64,000 bases of DNA from Podospora pseudocomata (lineage: Eukaryota > Ascomycota > Sordariomycetes > Sordariales > Podosporaceae), in assembly GCF_035222375.1 (NCBI RefSeq), contig NC_085887.1:4067501-4131500 (forward strand), written 5' to 3'. This document shows, in pieces, positions 34,053-46,218 of the stretch. The position numbers were made by a program, and so were the translations under genes. Every line of letters begins with the position of its first letter. The first letter of the stretch is position 1. A model generated the notes under the pieces. The model worked only from the letters and a program-made list of their open reading frames with translations, ran no database searches and had not been told where the DNA came from.

Positions 34053-34937
34053 TCACGCGCAAACAGTCGACGAAACACCATTGTAACCCGCCCCCGTAAC
34101 CATCCCACAAGTCGCTTTCCTCCCACTCTCCCATATCCCGGCTGATGGGCTCAAGACCAGCGCAGGGATCTCTAGATGTTCCTCGTCACCTTCCACCTCG
34201 ACTCTGAATCGTCCGATCTCGGTGAAGCCTAGTTTGGTGTACAGGCGAAGTCCCATGGGGCTCGCAAACACAGTGGTGTATAATCCCAACCTCTGTGCCT
34301 CCTGAATCCCCCACTCTGTCAAGGCCTTGCCTGCTCCCCGACGTTGGTAGTCGGGGTGGCAAAGCAAGATCCTGAGCATGACATGTCCTCTTTTATATTT
34401 CGCATCGAAGAAGGACGCCTTGTACCGAACGCAGGCGGATTTAAAAGCGTCCATTCTGTCCTTGTGGCCGATGGTGATGGGAACGCCGAGGGAGGATGGT
34501 TGTTGGGAGGGGAGCGGCTCTGTGTAACATGGGTTGCGGTTAGGATCTTTTCTTCTTCTCCTGTGTCGTGATGTCTAAGACAACCACAATGGACATATGC
34601 ACATGGGATAAGCTGAAGAAAATGACATACCCAAGCTCCCGGTGTGGGCCTGGACCCTGTGTTGCGAAGCCGGCGTATCCCAGACGGCAAAGGCAACGAC
34701 CCGCATAGCCCCGGCATCGGTGGCGCTCGGCATCTCGCAGACGACCACGGTACTGGATGCTAAGTACTCGGTGCATTTCTGGCGACAGAGCAGAGCAAAC
34801 TCGGATGGATAGCGATGGCGATCGGGGAACCGATAGGGGTAGATGGGGTCCTGGCGCGATGCTGCGTTGAGGACTTCTGTCATGGCCGGGAGATCGGCCT
34901 CGGTAGCCAGGCGGAGATTGTGCTGGAGGGAAGCCAT
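34053..34937 (-). CDS. GNAT-family N-acetyltransferase
   Basis: Two exons on the minus strand (34631-34937, then 34053-34519) give 257 residues. The 111-bp intron has GTATGT and CACAG ends and splits a Glu codon. The N-terminal half opens with LRLATEADLPAMTEVL, the usual first strand and helix of the fold. Motif A, in exon 2, reads LCHPDYQRRGAGKAL and holds the acetyl-CoA-binding Q-R-R-G-A-G turn. Motif B follows, with FASPMGLRLYTKLGFTEIG. The N-terminal layout fits the fungal family of small GNAT proteins of unknown substrate. It is probably cytosolic, as no targeting signal is visible. Confidence 0.85.
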
Positions 34938-35702
34938 GTTGGGCGATAATAATGATGGATTGGCGCACTGTGGGGACTACTCCGCCTGTGGGGTGAAGAC
35001 ATGCAGTGATGTGGGCATGAACATGATCAGTGGTATCCTAAAAGGATGGGGAGATGATGGGTAAATGTAGCTGGAGGCTGTGGTATGTAAGATGCTAAGG
35101 TAGTGTTGGAGCGTGTCGAATTGGTAGGACAATGACGATGTGATGTGCAATTGGGGGGGGGAAAGGCAAAAAGGGGGGGAAGGGGGGGGTGTTGAAGGCA
35201 AATGGGAAGAAAGGGATGAGGGTAGAGATGGGACAAGATGGGATTTTGGTTTCTTCAGACCGAATTTCGCACATTTCGGCAGGCTGGGTGACCTCATCTG
35301 GTGAACCGAGTGGGACTTGCCCTGCCTTGGAAACTCGAGGCTTGGCAGGCTAAGCACTGATCTGCTATGACGTAGGTCAAGCTCTTTCGTCCCGCCGCTG
35401 CTTGCTTCCCCCACGACGGTTGGCTGTCGTCCATTGGCTGCAACGACTGCAAGCCATCAAACCCTGGGCGCATCGGATATCAGGGTCTGGACTACTGATG
35501 ATCGCCATTGCATTTCTTCCAGGCTTCTCGCTCCGGCCATCGGACTGCAGAAACACAAGATGTCGTGGTCCTTGACAACAATCCATCGGGTGTACAACAT
35601 CGGAACATTCCCAGCACGCACAATGCACGTCAATTGATCTCAGATGTCAAGACTTGCATTATTTTGACACGAGATGATTGGTTGTCATGTGCGAGGCTCT
35701 CT
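34938..35702. other. Upstream region of the GNAT gene with G-tracts
   Basis: No gene is supported. Three long G-runs lie at 35153-35189. Confidence 0.5.
35153..35189 (+). repeat. G-run cluster (possible G-quadruplex)
   Basis: Runs of about nine, seven and eight G occur within 37 bases on the plus strand, about 220 bp upstream of the GNAT start. Long runs can supply the four G-tracts of a quadruplex. Confidence 0.5.
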
Positions 35703-36081
35703 TTAACCAGATGCTGACGTCCGACGATGACTCCATGGTGTTTTGGACGATCTGCTTGTCTGTGGCACATGTCAGCTGAAAAGAAACTTGGGAACTTCGA
35801 TGCACGATTACGTACTGGCTCAGAGTTAAGGTGAAGCTCAGGGGTATATTCTGAGCATGTTCCAACTGCCCCATGGGACCAAGTAAACTCTGAGACACGA
35901 TAACCTCGTTAGCATTCGATGCAGGTCTTGAGATGTGACCAAACATCTCACCATTGCATCTCATGAGTGACGTATATGCGCCCCTGGGAGGTGTTTGGGT
36001 CATCTGTTGGATCATGAGAAAGCCGTCTGTTTGTGTTTGTGAAGAACTGGACGGCCGATGTTGGTTGCTGGCATCTGACAT
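35703..36081 (-). CDS. Hypothetical small spliced gene
   Basis: A three-exon model (35952-36081, 35816-35889, 35703-35759 on the minus strand) gives 86 residues starting MSDASNQHRPSSSS. Both introns have good fungal signals: 62 bp with GTGAGA, GCTAAC and CTCAG, then 56 bp with GTACGT, GCTGAC and CACAG. The frame stays open through both. Retaining the first intron also leaves an open frame. A pyrimidine tract lies just upstream of the ATG. No domain is recognised, so the locus could equally be a non-coding transcript. Confidence 0.3.
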
Positions 36082-38322
36082 GATGATCTTGGTACGAAAA
36101 AGCAAAGAGAAAAAAAAAGAAACATGCCGCGCTTGCTTCGACCTGAAATTTGCTACAGCCACACACGCCGTGATATATGCCAAAATTCCGAGTTGAGTTG
36201 CCATGGGATAGTTACCTTCGATAGCCCTTGAAAACTACACTCCAGCTTCTCTACACGCTGCTCTGCTATCCCGCGGGATCTTGAAGCGACGTAGATTCCC
36301 GAATTGGGAAGCCGTGAACGACAAGCGCAGGGTGAAAGATGGGCACCCGTGCCGATGGGTCGGAGCCCAAATGGATATCGAATTGTAGATCATGTTCGGT
36401 GTATCCCGCAACGTGACCATATTCAGACATCGGTTCTTTTGTCCACGTCCCTTGATTGGATGGCTATATGGGCCGATCAAGGTCCCTGGCAGGAACCATG
36501 GCATAGGGTTTGATTTATCGTCCCATATTGGTGGCAACAGCCAGCTCACTGGTAACCTCCGTCTTTGGATTCAAAGAGGGGACTTGGCTGGGCTGGATGA
36601 CATCTCCACTTTGATCGTACTTTATGCTAGGTATGAAGGTGTATGTTGAGGCACCAGTGCTGACGGCAAGGCAGAATAGACCCTGAAGAGCGGCAACAGC
36701 TCCCGGGCCGGCGAGGAGCCACTCATGGCGAAGGAAAGCCTGAGCTGTTGTTTGAAGTGAAAAAGAAACCACGGGAGAAGGAAGAACTGACGTAGGGGTG
36801 ATCGTCGAAATAAGGTGATTTTCGTGGCCAAACATAGGAGCCGTTGGCCGGTTACAGTCCGCTATGAGGGCGCAGCTTCCCCTGATTGGATGTTGGGTCA
36901 ATCCGATCTGGCCCAGCATGGCATAAGCCTCCCAGTCGGTACGTCACTGAGCGGTTATGAGTCCTGAAAATCTGGTAAACCAAGGAAATTTCCGTCATCA
37001 AATGTACGAGGGATGGAAAAGAGGCCATGCATCTCCTATTATGGACTTTGTTGACAAAAGTCATGTGCCGAACTCGTGATTCTCGGCCAGCCATACCGTT
37101 TCGACTTTGGGAGATCTGGATGCGTTGGGTGCCTGGAGGCTCCCGTGGGTGCTGACCCAGGATCTCATAACTCCCCTGCCTTATCCTCGCTCGAGGATGG
37201 CCGTCCAGACGCTTAAGTGTGCTTCTCGACCAACTGCTCCGTGATCTCAAAGACTCACCTATACCTGCCACCCACCCTCACCAAATTACCACCAACTTCA
37301 AGTTGGAGTTTCTTGGAGGCCTTATTCCCGTTATTGAATCTGCCTTTGGTGCATGCCGAGCCCAACACATCACACTTGTCGCCTCTTGCATATTATTAGT
37401 TTGCTCGCTGCCAGTTGTTCCTGAAGGTGAGTGGCGTGGATGCTATAATGATTGGCGGGAATCTAACATGGCAATTGTTCAGTGCAGGAAGGACCAGCGG
37501 GATTCTGGCGAAGATATAGCTGCTGGAACCGATCAATAGCTGATGTGTCTCGGATCATAGGGTGTACATTCCCAACAAAAGTCCAAGGTGAGATGGGATC
37601 CAAGCATTCCAGATAGTGGCCTGTTGCTAATCCTACCAAGATTCTGGGACCTGTTCAGCTGGATGGCATTATGATTGACTGAGGACAATGGAGGTTCGCC
37701 AAGTGTATGTGTCGGTTTGAGTCTGTCACTATTTCAGGAACTTGGGGTGGTTGCTAACTGTTTTGATAGGACTCTGTACTGAACATCGCCACGCTGAGAA
37801 TGCAACACCCACGGCACTGGAGGCCCCCGATCAACAAGCGTCGGCAGTCCCAATTGCCGATCGCCAGCTCCCGAAACCCGCTAAACAAACGGCCCCCAGC
37901 TCGCTAGCGAGTCTCGCCTCGGGCTGCAACACCTCAGCACGACAGGAGACAGCCCAAGTCCAGGTCTTTGAGAGAAAATCGGCTTCGACGTCGCGGCCAT
38001 GTGCGACTCGATTGGCTGTGTGTGTTGGGGGGTGGTGGACGGCCGGTTTGGATTTTCTGCACCGGTTAGCACACGCTCTGCTGTTGGCTCATTCGTTGAT
38101 CGGTTTCGATGGGCTCTCCCGACCGGCCATGATTGGCCGCGTCCGTTACACATCCCCCGCGACCACCATTCTGGCCAGGGTCCGCGCAGGGTCCGACCTT
38201 CTTATCCAGAGCCGCATCAGGATATCAACTCCCTCAACAGTCTCAACTTCCTCCTTGGATACCATCTCGCCTCGCTCCCTTCATCAGACCAGCAATCACC
38301 CGCCTTTTTGGCCGCCCTCACC
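36082..38322. other. Intergenic stretch upstream of the zinc-cluster gene
   Basis: A 134-codon minus ORF at 36515-36919 has one hydrophobic segment but no family match. Intron-like signals occur at 37427-37482 (GTGAGT, CTAAC, CAG) without a convincing start codon, so spliced leader exons of the next gene or an unrecognised transcript are possible. Confidence 0.4.
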
Positions 38323-40546
38323 ATGGACTTTTCTGGCAAGGACCTCGAGGACATCCAGCGTGTCGCCGGCCTCTTGAATCTCACTGTGGACGAGCTGCTT
38401 GAGCAGAGCCGTGCCCGCACCCAGCTGGCCGAGCCTGCCACCACACCCACCCAGCAGCAGCAGCAATCCCTCCCCCTTCATTCCTTACAGCCGCAAGCCG
38501 GGCATTCGACCTGGTACCAAGCTCACCCCCTTCAGGATGAGCATTATCGACCCCCTATGGAGATAGACCTGGAATCCCTCGAGTTTGAAGACGATCTTGC
38601 TCAGCTGCCACAGGAAACTTCCGTGTCACATCTCCAGGGGACAACGGTGGAGCTTCTGAACCCTCGGCGCTCAGAGTATGACTGTGACGTGGGAATTTGG
38701 GATTTCGAGATGGTTGGAGACAGCTTTGAATTTGACAACGTCCGCTATCGCCCTGGTCATGAACAGAGCTCTTCGGTCTCGGCCACCCCAATGCAACTGG
38801 ACTCGGAATCATTGAGCGACAACCTACGCGAAGAGCCTGTCATTGTGGACGACGCATCGACAGACTGGGCAGTTGTGCCTTCGCCACCTGATTCGCAGTC
38901 CTCGGCCATGTCCCCTTCTTCGGGCTCGGGAGAGAAGCGTTACCCTGCTCTTGCGCCGAAAGCTTCCAGGTCAAGCTCTCACTCGGTATCAGAGAGCTCC
39001 TCACATCGTGTCCGGAAGAAGCGCAGTCCGTATGAAGGCAGCAAAAAGACCGACACACATCTCACCCGACAGGTGCATGCCTGTGTCAGATGTAGGATGC
39101 AAAGGAATAGGGCAAGTTTTTTTAGTACTTCATTGTCCTTTCTCGAGAACTAACACTTTTTAGTGCATTCCCGATCCCAGCAACCCTCGCGGCCCTTGCT
39201 TGACATGCCAACAGAGAACCGTCCGCATGAGCCGGCTGCCATGTCTGCGGTACATGGTAACAGACACCATACTCTTCCGGACTGGGCTCGACTACATGCC
39301 CTTTTACAGAAACCACCCCATGATAGGTCCCAACTATGGCGATTTTCACTTGGAGCGGGAATGGGTGCCAGGTCCATCCAAGTATCTCTGCTTGGGGCAA
39401 ATTGGATCCATGAGCTTCAAGGTAGAGTTGAGACAGTTCGTGCCGCCCTTGAACTCGGGAGATGTGGATTTGAAAAACAGGCCCATGTATGCCGTCCCCT
39501 GGGCCGTGGCCGACCCGGAAGCTGTGGTGCAATCAATCCACGAATACATTGATCGCGGCATCACACGCTACATGGACGCCTATCTTGACGACTCGGATGG
39601 CCTTGTCTGGGGAATCTTTCAGGCTGCCTACCGGGCATCCATCTTCCCTGTCCCGGTATGTTGTTGTTGGCTGTATATCGGTTCGTCTTGTTACTAACAT
39701 GAATGCCCGTGACCAGAATGAAATGCTTCGGAAGACGCTCAAGCTGTGGGTGGCTTGTCGATTTGTCGAGTCCAAGTGGCGGTGCTGGGCTGCGGCTGGA
39801 TGGGCCGACGACGACATCAAGGCGTCGAATCCTCAGGACCCCTTTTACAAAGACATCGATTCCCTGCCTCCGTATCTAGACTACCAGGTGGCATCCATCA
39901 TCATCCACCGCATCCTCAGTCCTCTCCGAAAAGACGTGCTGCGTGAACTGCAAGCGACGTTCAACGTCCACAGCCCCAATGATTGGTTCATCAGCTTCCT
40001 GGCTTCGTTCATCTTGTTGCAAAACTACGAAATGCAGATGCTCTTCCAGCAGCAGTTTGCGTCCAGAAGGAAAGCCAGGGTAAGTCACATCTCCCGGGCC
40101 CGGGGAGCCGCGCTTTGCTCCGATGAATGCGCTAACCCGCCTGGCTGCTTTGACAGGTAAAGTACCTCGACATGCCACTCGTCAGGGCCACGAATTCGGG
40201 GGCGAAGACGATTCTGGCTCACTTCCACTACTGCTACAAAGGCCAGCAGCTGTTCACAGAGGGATTTAACTGGAACGCCCCGCGAGTGCGTCGGATGGCG
40301 CGCCTGGATAAGGAACAAACCGATTTTATGGCGCAGTGCCGCGACATTGTGGTCAAAAAGGGTAAGACAAGCCCTCAGCTGGTGTTCTGTGGACAGCACT
40401 GACAGTGACCAGGCCCAGTCTTTGAAGCCATCAACCACACGGACGAGTATCACAAGAAGTATTGGTATACGAGCCAGCTCTTCGACCCAGATTGGACGCC
40501 TCGCGATACGCTGGAACATGCCCCGCCGGCCGAGATGGAGGCTTGA
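38323..40546 (+). CDS. Zinc-cluster (C6-like) regulator-type protein
   Basis: Five exons (38323-39111, 39164-39655, 39717-40079, 40157-40361, 40413-40546) give 660 residues. The first intron uses a GC donor (AG|GCAAGT) and a TTTTTAG acceptor; the other three are GT-AG. The N-terminal 250 residues are acidic, Ser/Gln-rich and basic at the end (RVRKKRSPYEG). They run into six cysteines spaced C-x2-C-x6-C-x10-C-x2-C-x11-C, split by the GC-AG intron. This is close to the fungal Zn2Cys6 cluster, with a longer last loop. The C-terminal 370 residues are helical and Trp-rich, with PCLRYMVTDTILFR just after the cluster, as in a fungal family of regulator-like proteins of unknown targets. It is presumably nuclear and DNA-binding. 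Confidence 0.75.
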
Positions 40547-41067
40547 AAGTGGCCTGATTTCTGCCCATGCTTGTCTCGTTTTGGTAATGTGGATGACCTG
40601 GTTGTGTGGCCAGCAGGGTGTGAGCTGAACGAGAGCCCCTCACTTGACAGCTCGGGTCGAGTTCGAGACCAACGGGAAGCCAACGGGTCGATTAGCACAC
40701 GAAATGTAGACTCCGCCAATAAGCAGCCCCGCTCTTATCACCTGCAGTGTGCTCGCGCGAAGAGGAGGGGGGGCGTCGTCCTAAATCCGGCATGGGCTAT
40801 TGGGTAGGCGTGCAGTCGACCCCTCCTGCTGTCTTACCTTACCCGACATGGAAGACCCTCATTTTGCGGAGTTGCGACTTTCTCGGAATCTTGAGCCGCA
40901 TCACATCGTGTTACAAATTCGCACGGCTTCGTGCACCCACCTCTTTTGCAAGACGCGCTGTAGGAGCCTATATAGATGGCTCAGGGGCTGCTGGATGTCC
41001 TTTTTCCTTCCGGAGCATCACCAGCAACAGCCTGGACTCATTCGTTATTATTTCCACAACATTCACA
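40547..41067. other. Promoter region of the dioxygenase gene
   Basis: A TATATA element lies at 40969-40974, about 94 bases before the ATG. No gene is supported. Confidence 0.5.
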
Positions 41068-42404
41068 ATGGGCGCCGAAACCATCCTCTCACATACCGAG
41101 CATATCCCCGCCTGGGGTGATTTGACGCTGACTCTGAAGGGTGAGCTGGCCCATGCAACCAAAATACCCAAGCTGCCAAACGAGATCTGCGGCCCCCTTG
41201 CCTGGAACCCTTCAACCTTTGAGTCTGACGCCGACTACACTATCACCCTCGACGACAGGGAGATTAAGGAGGTCAGGTCTGCCATCTCCCACTTCAACGG
41301 TACGTCGTGTTATGCCTCCTGCCTTGTAGCTGGTTCTAGCTAACAAAAAGAAGAGCTCGACCTTTCTGGAAGCGAGGTTTCTACCACCACTTTCCCGCTT
41401 CCCACTCTCGGCCCAAAGCTCAGGCAGGCTGCTGAGGATGTTCACAACGGAAAAGGCTTTGTTGTTGTCCGAGGTATCCGGGATATGCAGCCCGGCGAGT
41501 TCTCACCCGAGGACAAAATCATCATCTTCCTTGGGATTTCGAGCTACATTGCCGGTGCTCGGGGAAGGCAGGATGAGAACGGCAACATGCTGTGTAAGTT
41601 GAGTGCTTCTGAGTTTTGTCCCGCGTAACTAACGAGAGACAAGCGCATATTCGCAATGCCAAGCTGTCAAAGACACCACAGTCCCAGCGCCCAACTAGAT
41701 ACTCGTCTCGTGCTTCTGTAGGTCACGCCAGGCCATATGTCGAAGCTGCTGGCCGCTGACCTGTTCTGATCTAGACATTCCACACCGACACATTCTGTGA
41801 CATTCTTGCTCTCCAGTCGCGCAGTAATGCCATGGAGGGCGGAGCCACCCTTGTTTCGTCCACCTGGACCGTCTATAACAAGCTCCAAAAGGAGCATCCA
41901 GAACTCTGCGAGCTCCTTGCGCAGCCCATCTGGCCTTTTGACAGCCGGGGAAGCTTCTTCCCCTGCAGCACTCGACCTCTGCTGTATCATCACGACGGAA
42001 AGGTCATGATGAACTTTGCTCGCGAACCCCTGCTGGGTCTGGAGGATGTCAAGCGCAAGGCGGGTCTTCCTGTACTCTCACAGGAGCAAAAGAATGCCCT
42101 GGAAATTGTGGAGAGGTTCGCAACCGAGGGTCAGATAAGCATTAACACCGAGCCTGGTGACCTGCTCTTTATCAATAACCACGGGGTTCTCCACTCACGA
42201 GAAGAATTCACCGACGCTGTCGAGAACCCTCGCTATCTCGTCAGAATGTGGCTCAAGAACGAGGAGCTCGCTTGGGATCTCCCTGAGGACCTCCAGTACG
42301 GCAACTCTCGAATTTATGACCGGGACAATGGTCTCGGCGAAAGGTGGAATCTGGTGGACACTCCCCGTATCGAATTCGCCGTGGCTGAGCGGCTTACCTC
42401 TTGA
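41068..42404 (+). CDS. TauD/TfdA-family Fe(II)/2-oxoglutarate dioxygenase
   Basis: Four exons (41068-41299, 41354-41593, 41644-41717, 41775-42404) give 391 residues, with introns of 50-57 bp. The jelly-roll iron triad is present: H185 and D187 in TFHTDTF, and the distal H322 in HGVLHSREEF. An Arg about 16 residues later (YLVRMWL) would bind 2-oxoglutarate. The third intron ends right before the H-x-D codons. An N-terminal segment with GKGFVVVRGI corresponds to the first core strand. Such enzymes couple decarboxylation of 2-oxoglutarate to hydroxylation or desaturation of a small substrate; fungal members act on sulfonates or in secondary metabolism. No targeting signal is visible. Confidence 0.88.
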
Positions 42405-44172
42405 GCCGCATCTATCTAATGGGTAATGATTGTGATGACTGGGACAAAGGGCAAAAAACAGGCGTTGGGGACACGGAGTTGAAGCGCAGGAGGCTTGACA
42501 AAAGCCATACTTGTTTTTGGTTTGGGTTCTTTTTTTTACGCATTTTTTATTTTTTTTGAGCCATGGTTTTTTCACTTTTGGCAGTTGGTCTTCCTGGCAT
42601 TCAGGGGTTTGCACGCAACTTTGGTTTCCGAGACATTGAGCAGAATCACAATCGATGATTTACTTTTTTGGACAGCGCCTCCCAATCGGGAAAACGACTC
42701 GGGGGTCTGGTGTTTCTTTTGGGAATTTTCGTTGGTACCAAGAGGCAGAAAAACAGATAGCGGGTTTTAGGGCAGACCCCCCACCATTCAATGTGGATGC
42801 AAAGCCACTTGCTAGATCACGACGCTATGGAAGGCTTGCCAACAAATCTGGCGGCTACACCTAGAGGTAGCCAGCAAAGCAAAAATCACTAATCGACAAA
42901 TCACAGAGAATCCAGATAATCGCACACAGTGCGGCGTTAGTACATAATATTCTATCCGGAGAGGGATAGCGAAGAGTGTTTGGACGGCGAGAGGTGTGAA
43001 TGGGGACTCGGTGATCTAGCCCTATGCAAACCCAAGGAGAGGGGGCATGGACTTCTGCAACCCTGTCATCTGCAGCAAGGGACCAATATTTGCGGCTGTT
43101 ATACCTGTTTTCTCCCACACTGTCTCATCTCAGGTGCCCAAAAAGGACAGGAACTTGTGAGCGTGTGGAGAAAATGCCCGTGATTTGACACGCTGACTGC
43201 AGAACCTAGGAGGAGGAGGGGCGTGTACATGAAGGGTGCTCTCATTTTCTCATCGGACCGCTGCTGATGAGTGGGAGCCGGCCAGTGAGAGGACGGTCCG
43301 GTCCCGAGGGCGGACAGGACTGGCTGCGGGTGTTGTGGAAGGGTAGGTGGAGCAAGCCATCTCACATGTGGGCGTGGTTCGTGGGCTTGCATTGTTGTGT
43401 CCCCCGATTTTGGGGTCTTGGGGTCTCATTTTCTTGGATGATGGTGGGGGAGTGTCTTGGTGGCCGGGTTTGCTCGGCATTTGTGAGTTGGTATTCGGGA
43501 GTTGGGGGCGGATAGAAGTTTGGATTATAGTCGGGTACGATTGTAGTTCTCAGAGTCCTCCCACTATGTTGGTCGTGCTGGTTTCCCGTCCACGCCGTCG
43601 TACACGGCTGTTTACCACGAGACTGGTTGCTCGGCACTAGCGTAGGGCTGGTGACCGGTTCGACAGAGGTATGTATGAGCGATGCGGCATATTCCTTCTC
43701 CGAGATGGAAATGATAGACCGGGGATCGACCGGTTGCCTGCCGAGGCCGGGTAAGATGCGGGGCAGTTAGGGTGCTTACTCACTATTAGTCAGTCCAAGT
43801 ACAGTGGGGTCCCACGAGGGCGTCATTGAAAAGTGTGTCAAAGTGTGAGGATATAGTGGTGATGCGGTCCCCTAGTTTTGCAACGAGACATGGTATCACA
43901 GGACTGCCGGAGTGGTGGAAATCTCATGATCTTGGCGTTACATGCACAAACATGTAAGTGAGCTTGTGTTCTGGGCCTGGCTGGTATTACAGTTGCGCGT
44001 TTCGGAGTTAAAGACCAGATAACATTTGTGAAAAGTGAAAAGTGAAAGATGATGAGGCCCCGCCCAAGGCTTGACTGCCTACTTAAAACGAGAGTTTGGG
44101 AGCCTGGCATACAATGGATTTATTTGCATTCGACAGCATCATTGACCGGTCACTACCATCGCAGGAGAAAGC
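42405..44172. other. Intergenic stretch with T-rich run after the dioxygenase
   Basis: T-rich runs at about 42527-42560 follow the dioxygenase stop. Short ORFs near 43250-43640 on both strands are not supported as genes. Confidence 0.45.
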
Positions 44173-45999
44173 ATGGAACTCTCAAGCACCGTTGTCATCG
44201 ACGTTCTGACCCCTCTGGCAGTCTACCAGCTGCAGAAGCCAGTTGAGCAACACTCTAAATCACCAGAGAATGAAGATACCGCTAGAGGCCAAAACCTAGC
44301 TTGGAACCGAGACGACTTGATTCGCAGTCTTACGCCCTCAGTCGACCCGAAATGGAGAATCGATGGAGTTGATATCGACGGCAGACGCTTCTTCGCCTTG
44401 CCCCTATTTGCCATAGACAAGCAGCCAGTCCGAATCGATGTTTGGCTCCCACCTTTTGAGGAGTACCCCCTCGAACTTCGAAGCATCTTGAAACCCGAGG
44501 AGGCCATGTACACCCCCAGAGACCAACTTCTTTCGCTTCCCATCTCAAAGTTTCTGCTCAAGACTCTTGAAGAGTGGTCACCTACCGTACCGGGCTTTGA
44601 GCGAGACTATCTGGCGGCTCCTTTTGGCTCCCGCATCATCATCGCTGACATCGCCGCCTCCACCCGAGACATGACTATTTACCTGCTGCCTGATTACGAC
44701 ATTGAGCAGAACATGTGCAGCGTCGACCAGCTCAAGAAGGCCTGGTGTAACAAGGTGAACGAGGAGGACTGGCCCCCTACCATCGATGTGAGTGAGCTCA
44801 GCTTCAAGAAGCAGATTCACGAAGCAATCAGTCTTGTCACCTTGCCAGGACAATTGGGCGACCGGGTGGTTGCGCTCAAATCGTTGCTGAGAGACCAGCG
44901 ATACATGTACAACGAGATCAAGACCCTTCTATCGCTCCGACCCCATGCCAACTTGGTGCCAAGGCCGCTTTTTCTCGTGACGAAGAAGGCAAAGTTTGGC
45001 GGCAAGAGGGGGGTTGCAGGCTTCGTGATGGAGTATTTTGAGGGCGGATCCCTCAAGGACTTGCTGCTTAGGAGCAAGGCTGAGGGAACCGAGTTGGACA
45101 TGCGGCAAAAACTCCGGTTTGCGAGGCAGTTGACAGAGGTCTTGATTCATGTCAATCAGCACCGATTCGGGTTCTATCCGGATTTGAAGCCGGACAATCT
45201 CGTCATTCGCTCCGACGGCAAGACAGAAGAGGTCATGGACCTGGTGTTGCTGGATTTGGAACAGCGAGGGGGTTGGTTTTCGTGGAGCCCCCCTGAGGTG
45301 CTGTACGTTGAGTATATGGAGATTCTTGCCACATGGCTTGACTATGAACACGGTCAACAGAAGCAACGGGCTACCGAGAGGTTGCAGAACTGCCTTGGTA
45401 GCTGGGAGGCCACTAGCCAGTCGACGAGGTACAAGGACCAGGATGGTGGGTTTAGCTTTGCTTGGAAGGCCCTGTTGCAGGAAAGGTTGGAGACAAACAG
45501 CAAAAGGTTGGAAAGAGCACAAGTGTTTATGCTGGGGAAATTGTTGTGGTGTCTGTTCGAAGGTGAGGCGAGACTGAGGTGTGGCATTGACCACGAAATT
45601 CTCCAGGAAAATGATGCACAAGATGCCATTGGGTTTCCGCACTTCGACAGCACACCCAAACATGTGCAGGACATGATCAGGGAATGCACAAGGGGGGCCC
45701 CAGAATGGGAGGTCGATGAGAAGAGAGGACGAAAGACTGGGTTGACCCTGAAGGGTGGTAAGTTGGTACAGACCAAAAGCATCAGTGTCGATGAAGTCAC
45801 AGATACTGCGACAAGAAAAATCGCTAGAGCTTTCTGGGAACGAGAGCTGGAGCAAGCCAATGCTTTCATGGATGAGTTGCTCTCGTGCGAGCGACCGGGT
45901 ATGGATGCGACAGGCTGCATCCTCCCCGAGGCAAAACGTCGGCCACTGCTTTCAGACATACTTTCGAGGTTGGTCGAGTTTGAGGAAGTGTGTTTGTGA
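44173..45999 (+). CDS. Protein-kinase-like protein
   Basis: A single intact exon encodes 608 residues. Residues 1-230 show no known domain. A kinase-like fold follows at about 230-420, with a hinge-like FVMEYFEGGSLKDLL. The catalytic loop is FYPDLKPDNLVI, so the His and Arg of H-R-D are replaced while the Asp, Lys and Asn remain. The metal-binding motif reads L-D-L-E in place of D-F-G. A W-S-P-P-E segment may stand for the A-P-E motif. The remaining C-terminal part is charged and helical. The retained Asp residues mean it may still be active, but substrate and pathway are unknown. Confidence 0.7.
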   Translation: MELSSTVVIDVLTPLAVYQLQKPVEQHSKSPENEDTARGQNLAWNRDDLIRSLTPSVDPKWRIDGVDIDGRRFFALPLFAIDKQPVRIDVWLPPFEEYPLELRSILKPEEAMYTPRDQLLSLPISKFLLKTLEEWSPTVPGFERDYLAAPFGSRIIIADIAASTRDMTIYLLPDYDIEQNMCSVDQLKKAWCNKVNEEDWPPTIDVSELSFKKQIHEAISLVTLPGQLGDRVVALKSLLRDQRYMYNEIKTLLSLRPHANLVPRPLFLVTKKAKFGGKRGVAGFVMEYFEGGSLKDLLLRSKAEGTELDMRQKLRFARQLTEVLIHVNQHRFGFYPDLKPDNLVIRSDGKTEEVMDLVLLDLEQRGGWFSWSPPEVLYVEYMEILATWLDYEHGQQKQRATERLQNCLGSWEATSQSTRYKDQDGGFSFAWKALLQERLETNSKRLERAQVFMLGKLLWCLFEGEARLRCGIDHEILQENDAQDAIGFPHFDSTPKHVQDMIRECTRGAPEWEVDEKRGRKTGLTLKGGKLVQTKSISVDEVTDTATRKIARAFWERELEQANAFMDELLSCERPGMDATGCILPEAKRRPLLSDILSRLVEFEEVCL

Positions 46000-46218
46000 C
46001 GAGTTATTTGCTTTTGAGCTGGAGCGAGTGGGGCAGATTCAGAGGTAAAGGGGTTTCAGATTGGTGTAGGCCAGCGCAGGATTAGGTATTTCTTGAATTC
46101 AAATCGGCTGAATATAGTTTTGCCTGCAGTATTATAAACAATTACTCGGCAATATGCGACATACCATTCTATCTTGATGCTTGATTACAAAGGTTTGTCT
46201 AATGGCTACCCATCGCGG

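Noticed and set aside
36515-36919. 134-codon minus-strand ORF with one hydrophobic stretch
   Set aside because: No family match and no neighbouring exon with good splice sites.
43250-43640. Overlapping ORFs on both strands
   Set aside because: Low-complexity, no domain, no splice structure.
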